NCBI GenBank assembly: GCA_017889545.1
Contig: JAGFZV010000005.1
Coordinates: 1 to 64,000, forward strand
Direction of reading: 5' to 3'
Origin: Bacillota bacterium
GTDB lineage: Bacteria > Bacillota > Negativicutes > CTSoil-072
Length of the DNA: 64,000 bases
Positions 35,845-43,738 of the stretch are shown here, in pieces. Each line of letters starts with the position of its first letter. Position 1 is the first letter of the stretch. The translations under genes and the position numbers were made by a program. Under the pieces are notes generated by a model. It ran no database searches and was not told where the DNA came from. It was given only the letters and a program-made list of their open reading frames with translations.

Positions 35845-36624
35845 ATGAGAAAGATGAGCGAAGTGATTCATCGACCGAAAAAACGCCTGTTTATTGCGTT
35901 GATCCTAATCAGCTTATTTGTGACGGCAGTATCGACTTATGGTATTTGGATGGTAAGCTTTCCGGGATTGAGCAATATTAGTACCCATCTGCCTCTGATA
36001 CTGGGGTCTTTGTTGGCCATTGCGTTGTTTGCGATTGTCAGCGGAGTGGTTGGGATTGTTTTAGCAATTCTGGGTTTTCCAACCTTGCATTTTTTTCGGA
36101 GAATTGCCTGGTCGACGGTGAATATTCTTTTTCCAATGGCGACGATGATAGGGCGCTTATTTGACGTTGAAAAAGAAAAAGTGGAACGTTCATTTATTGA
36201 GGTCAGCAATCATTTGAATCGCCAGAAACATCATAAAATTGCACCAGAAAAGTTATTGATCCTCACGCCTCATTGCATTCAAAATGATGCATGCCTACAT
36301 AAGATTACCCGTGACGCGGCTAATTGTCGTTCCTGCGGACGTTGTCAAGTGGGCGATCTTTTGAATTTAAGCCGTAAATATGGAGTGAATTTAGCAATTG
36401 TAACCGGAGGGACGTTGGCTCGCAAAGTGGTCAAATCCCTCCGTCCTCATGCCATTCTGGCCATTGCTTGTGAACGGGATTTGACAAGTGGAATTCAAGA
36501 TGTTTTTCCGCTGCCGGTTATCGGCATATTGAATGAACGGCCGTCCGGACCATGTTGCAATACTCGGGTGGACATGGAGCAAGTTGAGCAGGCCATACGA
36601 GGTTTTTTGGAAGGAGACTTATAA
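35845..36624 (+). CDS. DUF116 membrane-anchored Cys-rich protein
   Basis: 259-aa DUF116 protein, function unknown. Two hydrophobic segments in the first 85 residues (about 14-36 and 46-72), then a soluble domain with clustered cysteines: CIQNDACLHKITRDAANC and SCGRCQVG in the middle, plus Cys in IACERDLTSG and GPCCNTR near the end. The cysteine pattern would suit a metal or iron-sulfur site; that is inference. ATG 35845 lies 2 bp after fmt; GGGGAG is 14 bases upstream, and ATG 35854 is an alternative start. The position between fmt and rsmB is common in Clostridia-like genomes. Confidence 0.8.
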   Translation: MRKMSEVIHRPKKRLFIALILISLFVTAVSTYGIWMVSFPGLSNISTHLPLILGSLLAIALFAIVSGVVGIVLAILGFPTLHFFRRIAWSTVNILFPMATMIGRLFDVEKEKVERSFIEVSNHLNRQKHHKIAPEKLLILTPHCIQNDACLHKITRDAANCRSCGRCQVGDLLNLSRKYGVNLAIVTGGTLARKVVKSLRPHAILAIACERDLTSGIQDVFPLPVIGILNERPSGPCCNTRVDMEQVEQAIRGFLEGDL

Positions 36625-37953
36625 GTGGAGGCAAGAGAATTAGCCCTAAAAATTATTAGTGAGATTTACAGCAAAAATGCATATGCAAATATTGTGCTGG
36701 TCAAAGAAATCAATACCCGCTATCTTGAGGATCAAGACAGACGTTTTGTTACTGAGTTGGTATATGGTACGATTAAAACCGGCGAAACCTTGGATTGGAT
36801 TTTAAAGCATTATGTCGATCGCCCGTTGACGAAAATTCCGGGAGTAATTCTTAACATTCTTCGCCTGGGTATTTACCAGTTATTTTTTTTGTCAAAAGTT
36901 CCTGCTGCTGCAACTTGCAACGAAGCGGTTAAATTGGCAAAGAAATATGGCCATGGCGGTACGGTGAAATTTGTGAATGCCGTGCTGCGCAGCGCTGCTC
37001 GCAGCCCTGAAAAAGTAGTTTATCCGGATCGTCAGGAACAGCCATCACAACACCTTGCATTACGGTATTATCACCCGGAATGGATCATTTCACGATGGAT
37101 CGAAAGATTGGGCATTGATGCTTGCGAAAAGCTGTGTCAGGCGAATAATTTGACGCCTCCGTTGTCTATACGGACAAATACTCTTAAAATTAGCCGAACA
37201 GAGCTTATGAAAAGGCTGCCTTCCGATGAGGTTGTCTGCGAGCCTTCTCAATGGTCGCCGGAGGGGATCGTTTGCCGGAAGTTTCCTTCTATGAACCGGC
37301 TTGCTTCCTTGCAGGAAGGATTGTTTCAAGTTCAAGATGAAAGTTCTATGCTTGTTGCCCATGTTTTGGATCCGCAGCCAGGAGAATTTGTTATTGATGC
37401 ATGCGGGGCGCCGGGTGGAAAAAGTACGCACATTGCTGCATTGATGAAAAATATTGGCCGGGTTCTATCGGTCGACATTCATGATCATAAATCAGCGATT
37501 ACCCGCCAAAATGCCGGCCGGCTGGGGATTACGATTATCGATGCCAAAACAATGGATGCGGAGCAATTAGATACGTTGTTTGCCGGACAGGCTGACCGGG
37601 TTTTGGTAGATGCTCCTTGTTCCGGCTTGGGAGTGTTGCGGCGAAAACCAGATTCTCGCTGGCGAAAAACGCCGCAAATGCTCATAGATTTGCCGATGCT
37701 GCAGACGAGCATTCTAAACAGCGCAGCAGATTGTCTCAAACCCGGAGGGGTCCTCGTGTACAGCACCTGTACGACTGAACCGGAGGAAAACCAGGAAGTC
37801 GTTTGCCGCTTCCTTGCGAGTCACCCGAATTACAGGCTGGAGGAAACCGGGCAATTTTTACCAGTGAAGCGTTCGGGAGAATTTGTTCAATTATGGCCTC
37901 ATGTTGATGATGTGGACGGCTTTTTCATTGTCCGAATGGTAAAGGGAAAATAG
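36625..37953 (+). CDS. rsmB: 16S rRNA m5C967 methyltransferase
   Basis: 442-aa RsmB (Sun). N-terminal NusB-like RNA-binding domain (about 1-140, RFVTELVYGTIK) and C-terminal SAM methyltransferase with DACGAPGGKSTHIA, the motif IV Cys in VDAPCSGLG, and the catalytic motif VI Cys in YSTCTTEPEEN. GTG start with AAGGAG upstream, directly after the DUF116 stop. Confidence 0.94.
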   Translation: MEARELALKIISEIYSKNAYANIVLVKEINTRYLEDQDRRFVTELVYGTIKTGETLDWILKHYVDRPLTKIPGVILNILRLGIYQLFFLSKVPAAATCNEAVKLAKKYGHGGTVKFVNAVLRSAARSPEKVVYPDRQEQPSQHLALRYYHPEWIISRWIERLGIDACEKLCQANNLTPPLSIRTNTLKISRTELMKRLPSDEVVCEPSQWSPEGIVCRKFPSMNRLASLQEGLFQVQDESSMLVAHVLDPQPGEFVIDACGAPGGKSTHIAALMKNIGRVLSVDIHDHKSAITRQNAGRLGITIIDAKTMDAEQLDTLFAGQADRVLVDAPCSGLGVLRRKPDSRWRKTPQMLIDLPMLQTSILNSAADCLKPGGVLVYSTCTTEPEENQEVVCRFLASHPNYRLEETGQFLPVKRSGEFVQLWPHVDDVDGFFIVRMVKGK

Positions 37954-37982
37954 TAGTAAGCATTGGTTGTGAGGTACATAAA

Positions 37983-39038
37983 ATGAAAACAGAACTGTTT
38001 GGATTATTTACCCATGAAATTGCCGCAGCAATAATCCCTTGCGGTTTGGAACAATATCGAGCCAAACAAATTGGTGAGTGGCTTTACCGTCATGGTGTTG
38101 AAAATTTTATAGATATGAAAAATATACCGTTGACCCAAAGGATTTTGTTGGATTCGCAATTCACAATAATAAAGTCAAAAGTGCGCTGTGCCCAGCATGC
38201 TGCGGACAAGAGTACAGATAAGTATCTGCTGGAGTATCAGGATGGGGCTGCAGTGGAAACTGTACTTATGAGACACAAATACGGTAACAGCATATGTGTG
38301 TCTACACAAGTGGGTTGTGCAATGGGCTGCCGTTTTTGTGCATCGTCTTTACTTGGCAAAAGCCGTGATTTATCAACTGGCGAAATATTGCGGCAAGTAC
38401 TTTTTATTCAACAAATTTTGAAACAAGAAGGATCGAAACTGCATTCTCTGGTCATTATGGGGACAGGCGAACCTTTGGAAAACTATGACAATGTCCTGCG
38501 TTTCATGCGTCTGTGTCATGAACCATATTGTTTGAATTTGAGCTATCGGCACATGACCCTATCTACATCCGGACTGGTTCCCCAGATTGATGCCTTGGCG
38601 GATGAAGGATTACCAATCACGTTGTCAATATCCCTTCATGCTCCTAATAATTCAGTCCGTTCTGAATTAATGCCGATTAATAAAAAGTATCCGATTGAGT
38701 TGTTGTTATCGGCTGCTGATCGCTATGCGGCTAAGACAGGACGACGGGTTACCTATGAGTATATTTTATTGCAAGGGATAAATTCTCTCCCGGAGCAGGC
38801 GCGTGAATTGGCTGTCTTATTGCGCGGCCGGTTAGCGAATGTTAACTTGATTCCTGCCAATCCGGTTCCCGAACGCGGTATTTTACGGCCTAATTCGTCG
38901 TCAGTTCGAGAATTCTTAACTATTCTGCAGCAACGAGGAATTACAGCCACCGTTCGCAAAGAGATGGGTTCGGATATACAGGCTGCATGCGGACAGTTGC
39001 GATATCAATCGTTTAAAGGTATTTCCAAGAGTGAATGA
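37983..39038 (+). CDS. rlmN: 23S rRNA / tRNA A2503/A37 methyltransferase RlmN
   Basis: 351-aa radical SAM methyltransferase forming 2-methyladenosine in 23S rRNA and tRNA. Iron-sulfur motif CAMGCRFC (Cys112, Cys116, Cys119), GEPLENYDNV, and the C-terminal methyl-carrying Cys in QAACGQL. ATG with GAGGT upstream. End of the priA-rlmN run; the kinase/FHA operon begins 56 bp later. Confidence 0.95.
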   Translation: MKTELFGLFTHEIAAAIIPCGLEQYRAKQIGEWLYRHGVENFIDMKNIPLTQRILLDSQFTIIKSKVRCAQHAADKSTDKYLLEYQDGAAVETVLMRHKYGNSICVSTQVGCAMGCRFCASSLLGKSRDLSTGEILRQVLFIQQILKQEGSKLHSLVIMGTGEPLENYDNVLRFMRLCHEPYCLNLSYRHMTLSTSGLVPQIDALADEGLPITLSISLHAPNNSVRSELMPINKKYPIELLLSAADRYAAKTGRRVTYEYILLQGINSLPEQARELAVLLRGRLANVNLIPANPVPERGILRPNSSSVREFLTILQQRGITATVRKEMGSDIQAACGQLRYQSFKGISKSE

Positions 39039-39094
39039 TTCCAAAACTTAATAACCATAGAGATGAACATTAACCTGTATTGGGGTGTTTTGAC

Positions 39095-39862
39095 GTGAAG
39101 TTTGTCCGCAATATAGAAAGCTTTTTTGAAAAACATATCGAAGGTTTTTTTGACAAAAAGTTGTCAGCTGAATTACAACCGGTAGAAATTGCTAAAAATT
39201 TGGCACGAATCATGGAGCAAGAGAAAACAATCGGTGTCTCTTGCATTTACGTTCCAAATGAGTATTGCATCTATCTTCACGCAGATGATTTTGACCGGAT
39301 GTCCTCGTATCATCAAACTATTAGTCAGGATCTGGCCGTTTTTTTATTTGACGAAGCGAAAAAAAAGGGGTATGTTTTGACAGGGCCGCCTGTGGTTCAG
39401 ATCAAACTTTCCGATGAAAATAGCCGAAACCGGTTTCGATGTCTTGCATCTTTCAGTGAGCCGTTACTTTTTCCTGATGATGCTGCGGCAATTGTGAAAA
39501 ATGATGATAACCCTTCGACTACTCGTGTTTTTAATAAGGTGAACGCTCAAGTACAAAAGCCAGTTCCTTCTATTACCGGTAGCTTAACGGTAATAGAAGG
39601 GGGTGATATTGGGTTGAAAGTAGCGGTCGGGACTGGCCGTATCCATATTGGCAGGCGTGAGAGCAATGAATTGCCATTGACCGATATGAATACTTCCCGT
39701 ATTCATGCGTATGTGGTTTTTGACGAAAATGCCCATGTTTTGCATGATGCCAATAGCCTTAACGGGACTTACGTCAACAATCATCGTGTTACGTTTATAG
39801 AGCTGAAGTCTAACGACCGGATTCGTATTGGCAATACCATCATCGTTTATGAGGTGAACTAG
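39095..39862 (+). CDS. fhaA: FhaA-like DUF3662 + FHA domain protein
   Basis: 255-aa protein with an N-terminal DUF3662 domain (FVRNIESFFEKHIEGFF; VEIAKNLARIME) and a C-terminal FHA phosphothreonine-binding domain from about residue 165 (HIGRRESNELPL; TSRIHAYV; SLNGTYVNNHRV). In Actinobacteria FhaA links Ser/Thr kinases to peptidoglycan synthesis. GTG 39095 is preferred, with GGGGTG upstream; TTG 39080 is possible. First gene of a co-directional six-gene phospho-signalling and cell-wall operon. Confidence 0.9.
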   Translation: MKFVRNIESFFEKHIEGFFDKKLSAELQPVEIAKNLARIMEQEKTIGVSCIYVPNEYCIYLHADDFDRMSSYHQTISQDLAVFLFDEAKKKGYVLTGPPVVQIKLSDENSRNRFRCLASFSEPLLFPDDAAAIVKNDDNPSTTRVFNKVNAQVQKPVPSITGSLTVIEGGDIGLKVAVGTGRIHIGRRESNELPLTDMNTSRIHAYVVFDENAHVLHDANSLNGTYVNNHRVTFIELKSNDRIRIGNTIIVYEVN

Positions 39863-39863
39863 A

Positions 39864-40325
39864 GTGCCTGGTAAAGTATGGCTTATGAATGTTGCCGGTT
39901 TCATTTTACAATATGTATTTTTGCTCCTGATCTATTACTTTATTTACCGTATTGTGCGAATAATTTTTCAGGATCTTTGTCCGTCTGCTTTGCCAAATGA
40001 CTTAAAATCGTCGAAAAAAACAGTAGAAGTTTCGGCTAGGTTGATTGTGATTGACACGTTTTCCGGTCATCTTGCCGGAGAAGTCATTTCACTGGGAGAA
40101 GCCATTGCAATCGGCCGGGGCGAGGGTAATGACATTGTAGTCGATGACAGCTGTGTTTCTCATGAACACTCCTGTATTACTTATTATAAAAACAATTATT
40201 GGCTAGCTGATTTGCGAAGTACGAACCATACTTATCTTAATGATCGGATTGTTACTGAAGAAGTGAAACTCAAGAGCGGAGATTTGATCAAGATAGGCAG
40301 GGTTACTTTTAAATTTGAGAGGTGA
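39864..40325 (+). CDS. fhaB: membrane-anchored FHA domain protein (FhaB-like)
   Basis: 153-aa protein with one N-terminal membrane helix (about residues 8-33) and a cytoplasmic FHA domain from about residue 75: AIGRGEGNDIVV, CVSHEHSCI and TNHTYLNDRIV. Binds phosphothreonine ligands, presumably products of the kinase encoded in the same operon. GTG start with GAGGTG 7 bases upstream, located inside the end of fhaA. Confidence 0.88.
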   Translation: MPGKVWLMNVAGFILQYVFLLLIYYFIYRIVRIIFQDLCPSALPNDLKSSKKTVEVSARLIVIDTFSGHLAGEVISLGEAIAIGRGEGNDIVVDDSCVSHEHSCITYYKNNYWLADLRSTNHTYLNDRIVTEEVKLKSGDLIKIGRVTFKFER

Positions 40326-40331
40326 CACGCG

Positions 40332-41054
40332 TTGCTGGCATTTGTGAAGTCGGATACAGGCATGGTAAGAAGAAAGAATGAAGATAGTTATGTTTTCAAA
40401 CCTCCGCATTTATTTGTTGTCGCAGATGGAATGGGGGGGCATTTGGCGGGGGAAATTGCCAGCGATTTAGCTGTTCATTGCATTACGGATTATGTTGAAA
40501 AACATACCGGAGAAAAAAAACCGGATGTTATGCTGACGGAAGCAATTTACCTGGCCAACCGGATAATTTATGAAAAATCGTTGCAGCATAGTGATTATAC
40601 AGGGATGGGAACGACTGTGAGTGCAGTTTATCTTGAAATGAATGAAATATACTGGGGTCATGTTGGCGACAGTCGAATTTATTTGTTTGAAAAAAATAAA
40701 GACAATTTGTTACAGCTTACTGCAGATCATTCTCTTGTATGGGAATTGGTCGAGCGCGGCGAATTGAGCCGTGAAGAAGCCGACAATCATCCTCGTCGCA
40801 ATGTGCTGACCCGAGCAGTCGGGACGGGGGAAAATATCAGTATTGATACAGGAGTCGTACTGTGGAAACCGGGAGATGTTTTGTTTCTTTGTACGGATGG
40901 TCTATCGAATATGATCGATGAACCGGAACTGCTTTGCTATCTCAAGGAAGGGTATGACGATGGTGCGGCGACTATTGAACGTTTGGTCGCCAAAGCAAAT
41001 GCGGTTGGAGGTTATGACAATATTACCGCTATAATGGTTCAAAACGAGGATTAG
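40332..41054 (+). CDS. stp: PP2C-type Ser/Thr phosphatase Stp
   Basis: 240-aa PPM phosphatase, the partner that reverses PASTA-kinase phosphorylation. Metal-binding motifs in order: VRRKNEDSY, VADGMGGH, GTTVSAVY, HVGDSRIY, CTDGLSNM and GGYDNITAI. TTG start at 40332 after GAGAGGTGA; no ATG fits the family N-terminus. Cytoplasmic and soluble. Confidence 0.95.
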   Translation: MLAFVKSDTGMVRRKNEDSYVFKPPHLFVVADGMGGHLAGEIASDLAVHCITDYVEKHTGEKKPDVMLTEAIYLANRIIYEKSLQHSDYTGMGTTVSAVYLEMNEIYWGHVGDSRIYLFEKNKDNLLQLTADHSLVWELVERGELSREEADNHPRRNVLTRAVGTGENISIDTGVVLWKPGDVLFLCTDGLSNMIDEPELLCYLKEGYDDGAATIERLVAKANAVGGYDNITAIMVQNED

Positions 41055-41057
41055 TAT

Positions 41058-42314
41058 ATGGATGCGGGAAAAAAAGAAAAAGTTTTACTGATTTTATCGG
41101 GATTGATCATTGGTTCGGGCGTTTTAACGGTGAGTTTGGCCCAGGGAAGCATTGATCCTATCGTTTGCGGGATAGTAGCTGGATTATGGAGCGTTTTTTT
41201 TCTGGTGCATGTTTTTTTGCGTTTTGCCAGCCATGACGGCGACCCGATTTTGCTGCCACTCGCATCCGTGCTCACTGGAATGGGATTGACTGTATTATTG
41301 CGGTTAAGTCCGGATTTGTTTTTTTTACAGGCTCTTTGGCTGGTTGTGGGATTGACAGGATTCGTAGTAACCGTGTTTTTATTTCAAAAACCAGGCCGGT
41401 TTGCTGACTATAAATATATTTTAGGCGGCGTCGGACTTGTTTTATTATTATCGGCAATTCTTTTCGGCGTTGAGATTGGCGGACATAGAAGCTGGCTGAT
41501 ATTGGGACCGGTTCGTTTTCAACCATCTGAATTTGCAAAATTATTTATTATTTTGTTTTTGGCAGCGTATCTTAGCGAACGGCGGGAAGTGTTAGCATTT
41601 GCCACTCGTCGTTATGGACCGCTGCTGCTTCCGCGGCTTCGTTTTATTGCCCCCCTGATGGCGGTATGGGCGCTTACGATGCTTATGCTGGTTGTTCAGC
41701 GTGATCTTGGATCAGCGTTGCTTTATTTTGGGATCACTGTGATTATGACCTATATGGCTAGCGGACGGTTTACTTATATTGCCTTTGGCGCTTTTTTATT
41801 TCTTTTCGGTTCGGTATTGTGCTATTATCTCTATTCGCATGTACAGGTTCGCGTAGACATCTGGCTGGATCCCTGGAAGGATCCTACTGGGAGAGCGTAT
41901 CAAATTGTCCAATCTTTGTTCGCTTTGGGTTCCGGCGGCATTTTGGGCAGTGGGCTGACGTACGGATTTCCCAAAACGATCCCGGAAGTTCATACGGATT
42001 TTATTTTTGCCGCGATTGGTGAAGAATTGGGGTTCATCGGTTCTGCTGCGGTAATGATCATTTATTTGCTGTTTGTGTATCGTGCCTTTCGGATCGCTTT
42101 GAAGGCTGAACAACCATTCAGCGCATTGGTTGCTGCTGGTTTAGCTGTGTTTTTAGCATTACAGGTTTTTTTAATTGTTGGCGGCGTAACAAAATTCTTT
42201 CCACTTACCGGTATTACATTGCCATTCATTAGTTATGGGGGCAGTTCGCTGGTGGCGAATTTTGTGTTATTAGGAATGCTTTATGCAATATCTGAGGTGA
42301 AACCTAAACCATGA
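41058..42314 (+). CDS. FtsW/RodA/SpoVE peptidoglycan polymerase
   Basis: 418-aa SEDS-family glycosyltransferase with about ten membrane helices that polymerises lipid II. Conserved WLILGPVRFQPSEFAK, the extracytoplasmic loop segment VQSLFALGSGGILGSG with IPEVHTDFIFAAIGEE, and GITLPFISYGGSSL. ATG with GAGGA upstream. By position, beside a PBP in an fha/stk operon, it is more likely RodA-like than the septal FtsW, but the sequence does not decide it. Confidence 0.92.
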   Translation: MDAGKKEKVLLILSGLIIGSGVLTVSLAQGSIDPIVCGIVAGLWSVFFLVHVFLRFASHDGDPILLPLASVLTGMGLTVLLRLSPDLFFLQALWLVVGLTGFVVTVFLFQKPGRFADYKYILGGVGLVLLLSAILFGVEIGGHRSWLILGPVRFQPSEFAKLFIILFLAAYLSERREVLAFATRRYGPLLLPRLRFIAPLMAVWALTMLMLVVQRDLGSALLYFGITVIMTYMASGRFTYIAFGAFLFLFGSVLCYYLYSHVQVRVDIWLDPWKDPTGRAYQIVQSLFALGSGGILGSGLTYGFPKTIPEVHTDFIFAAIGEELGFIGSAAVMIIYLLFVYRAFRIALKAEQPFSALVAAGLAVFLALQVFLIVGGVTKFFPLTGITLPFISYGGSSLVANFVLLGMLYAISEVKPKP

Positions 42315-43726
42315 TGAAAAATAATCTTTTAGGTAATATTCGCCGAACTGCTTGTGTATTGATGGGGTTTCTCGTAATTCTTATTGCTTATATTTCCTAT
42401 GTACAGGTTATAGAACAGGACTTTTTGAAAGGACATCCTTTAAATCGCCGCAATATAGAGGCGGCGTCATCGATCCAACGCGGTCAAATCCTTGATCGCA
42501 ATGGGGATAAATTGGCGACAAACCTCCCTAATAAAGATGAGAAAGGACGTTTTAAACGAGAATATCCGCTTGGTAGAATGACAACCCATATTGTGGGCTA
42601 TGATAGTTTGCAGTATGGAAAATCAGGGATTGAAAGCTCTTATAATGGGTATTTGTCCGGGATGAGTAATCTCAGTCGTTCTTTTGGTCCTTTCACTCGT
42701 TTGTGGCAGGAAAATGCGGGCAACGATGTGGTATTAACGATTGATTCTTCTTTACAGGCTACCGCCTATCAAGCATTGGGAAACCATCGGGGCGCTGTAG
42801 TGGTGATTGACCCTCGTACCGGCGCAATCCTTTCCATGGTTAGTAAACCTTCCTTTGACCCTGCGGAGCTTGCTTCACAGTGGCAAAGTATTTCATCGGC
42901 TGCGGATGCGCCGCTTCTAAACAGGGCAACGCAAGGATTATACCCCCCCGGATCCATTATCAAAGTGATGGTTGCTGAAGCAGCTTTGTCAAAACGGATA
43001 ACTTCTCCCAATAGTTCTTTTGACTGTTCCGGGACTTTGCCTATCGGCAGGGATTATACGTTGTCGGAAGATAAGCAAACCGCGCACGGACATCTTTCTC
43101 TCAAGGAAGCCTTGGCAGTATCATGCAATATCACGTTTGGCCGGTTGTCTTTGGAACTAGGCAGGAATAATATGGAAGACGTGTTTGAAAAATATGGTTT
43201 TCAGAAACCATTGACAACTGATTTGCAGGAAAGCGCCTGCCAATTACCGAAATTTAATAGTTTAAGTGACGGAGATTTGGCACAACTGGGAATTGGCCAA
43301 ACCAGTCTTTTAGTTACGCCCTTACGAATGGCGGTATTAGCAGAAGTGTTTGCTAATCACGGAGTCATAATGAAGCCGTTTCTGGTTCAACGCGTTGTGA
43401 CACCTGATGGAACGGTTATTGAGCAAAACCAACCGCAACAATGGCTGAGTCCTGCCAATCCTGGTCTCGCAAATCTAGTCGCTGAAATGATGGTTGAAGC
43501 GGTCGCAAATGGTACTGGCGGCGCAGCTCAGATCCGTGGGATTAAAGTGGCAGGAAAAACCGGAACGGCCGAAAATCCGCATGGAGCTTCCCATGCATGG
43601 TTTATTGGTTTTGCGCCAGCGGATAATCCCCAAATTGCGGTAGCGGTAATTATAGAAAACGGTGGTTCTGGCGGCGGGGTAGCAGCTCCGGTGGCTAGAA
43701 AAATATTTACACAGGCACTACATTAA
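42311..43726 (+). CDS. pbpA: penicillin-binding protein, class B-like transpeptidase
   Basis: 471-aa membrane-anchored PBP with one N-terminal helix (about 14-30). The transpeptidase active site is complete: SxxK at Ser215-Lys218 (PGSIIK), SCN at 271-273, KTG at 416-418. No PASTA domains. It overlaps the SEDS gene by 4 bp (ATGA), the usual pairing of a glycan polymerase with its cognate cross-linking PBP. Resembles actinobacterial PbpA in size and setting. Confidence 0.93.
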   Translation: MMKNNLLGNIRRTACVLMGFLVILIAYISYVQVIEQDFLKGHPLNRRNIEAASSIQRGQILDRNGDKLATNLPNKDEKGRFKREYPLGRMTTHIVGYDSLQYGKSGIESSYNGYLSGMSNLSRSFGPFTRLWQENAGNDVVLTIDSSLQATAYQALGNHRGAVVVIDPRTGAILSMVSKPSFDPAELASQWQSISSAADAPLLNRATQGLYPPGSIIKVMVAEAALSKRITSPNSSFDCSGTLPIGRDYTLSEDKQTAHGHLSLKEALAVSCNITFGRLSLELGRNNMEDVFEKYGFQKPLTTDLQESACQLPKFNSLSDGDLAQLGIGQTSLLVTPLRMAVLAEVFANHGVIMKPFLVQRVVTPDGTVIEQNQPQQWLSPANPGLANLVAEMMVEAVANGTGGAAQIRGIKVAGKTGTAENPHGASHAWFIGFAPADNPQIAVAVIIENGGSGGGVAAPVARKIFTQALH

Positions 43727-43738
43727 GGAGGTGCGAAC

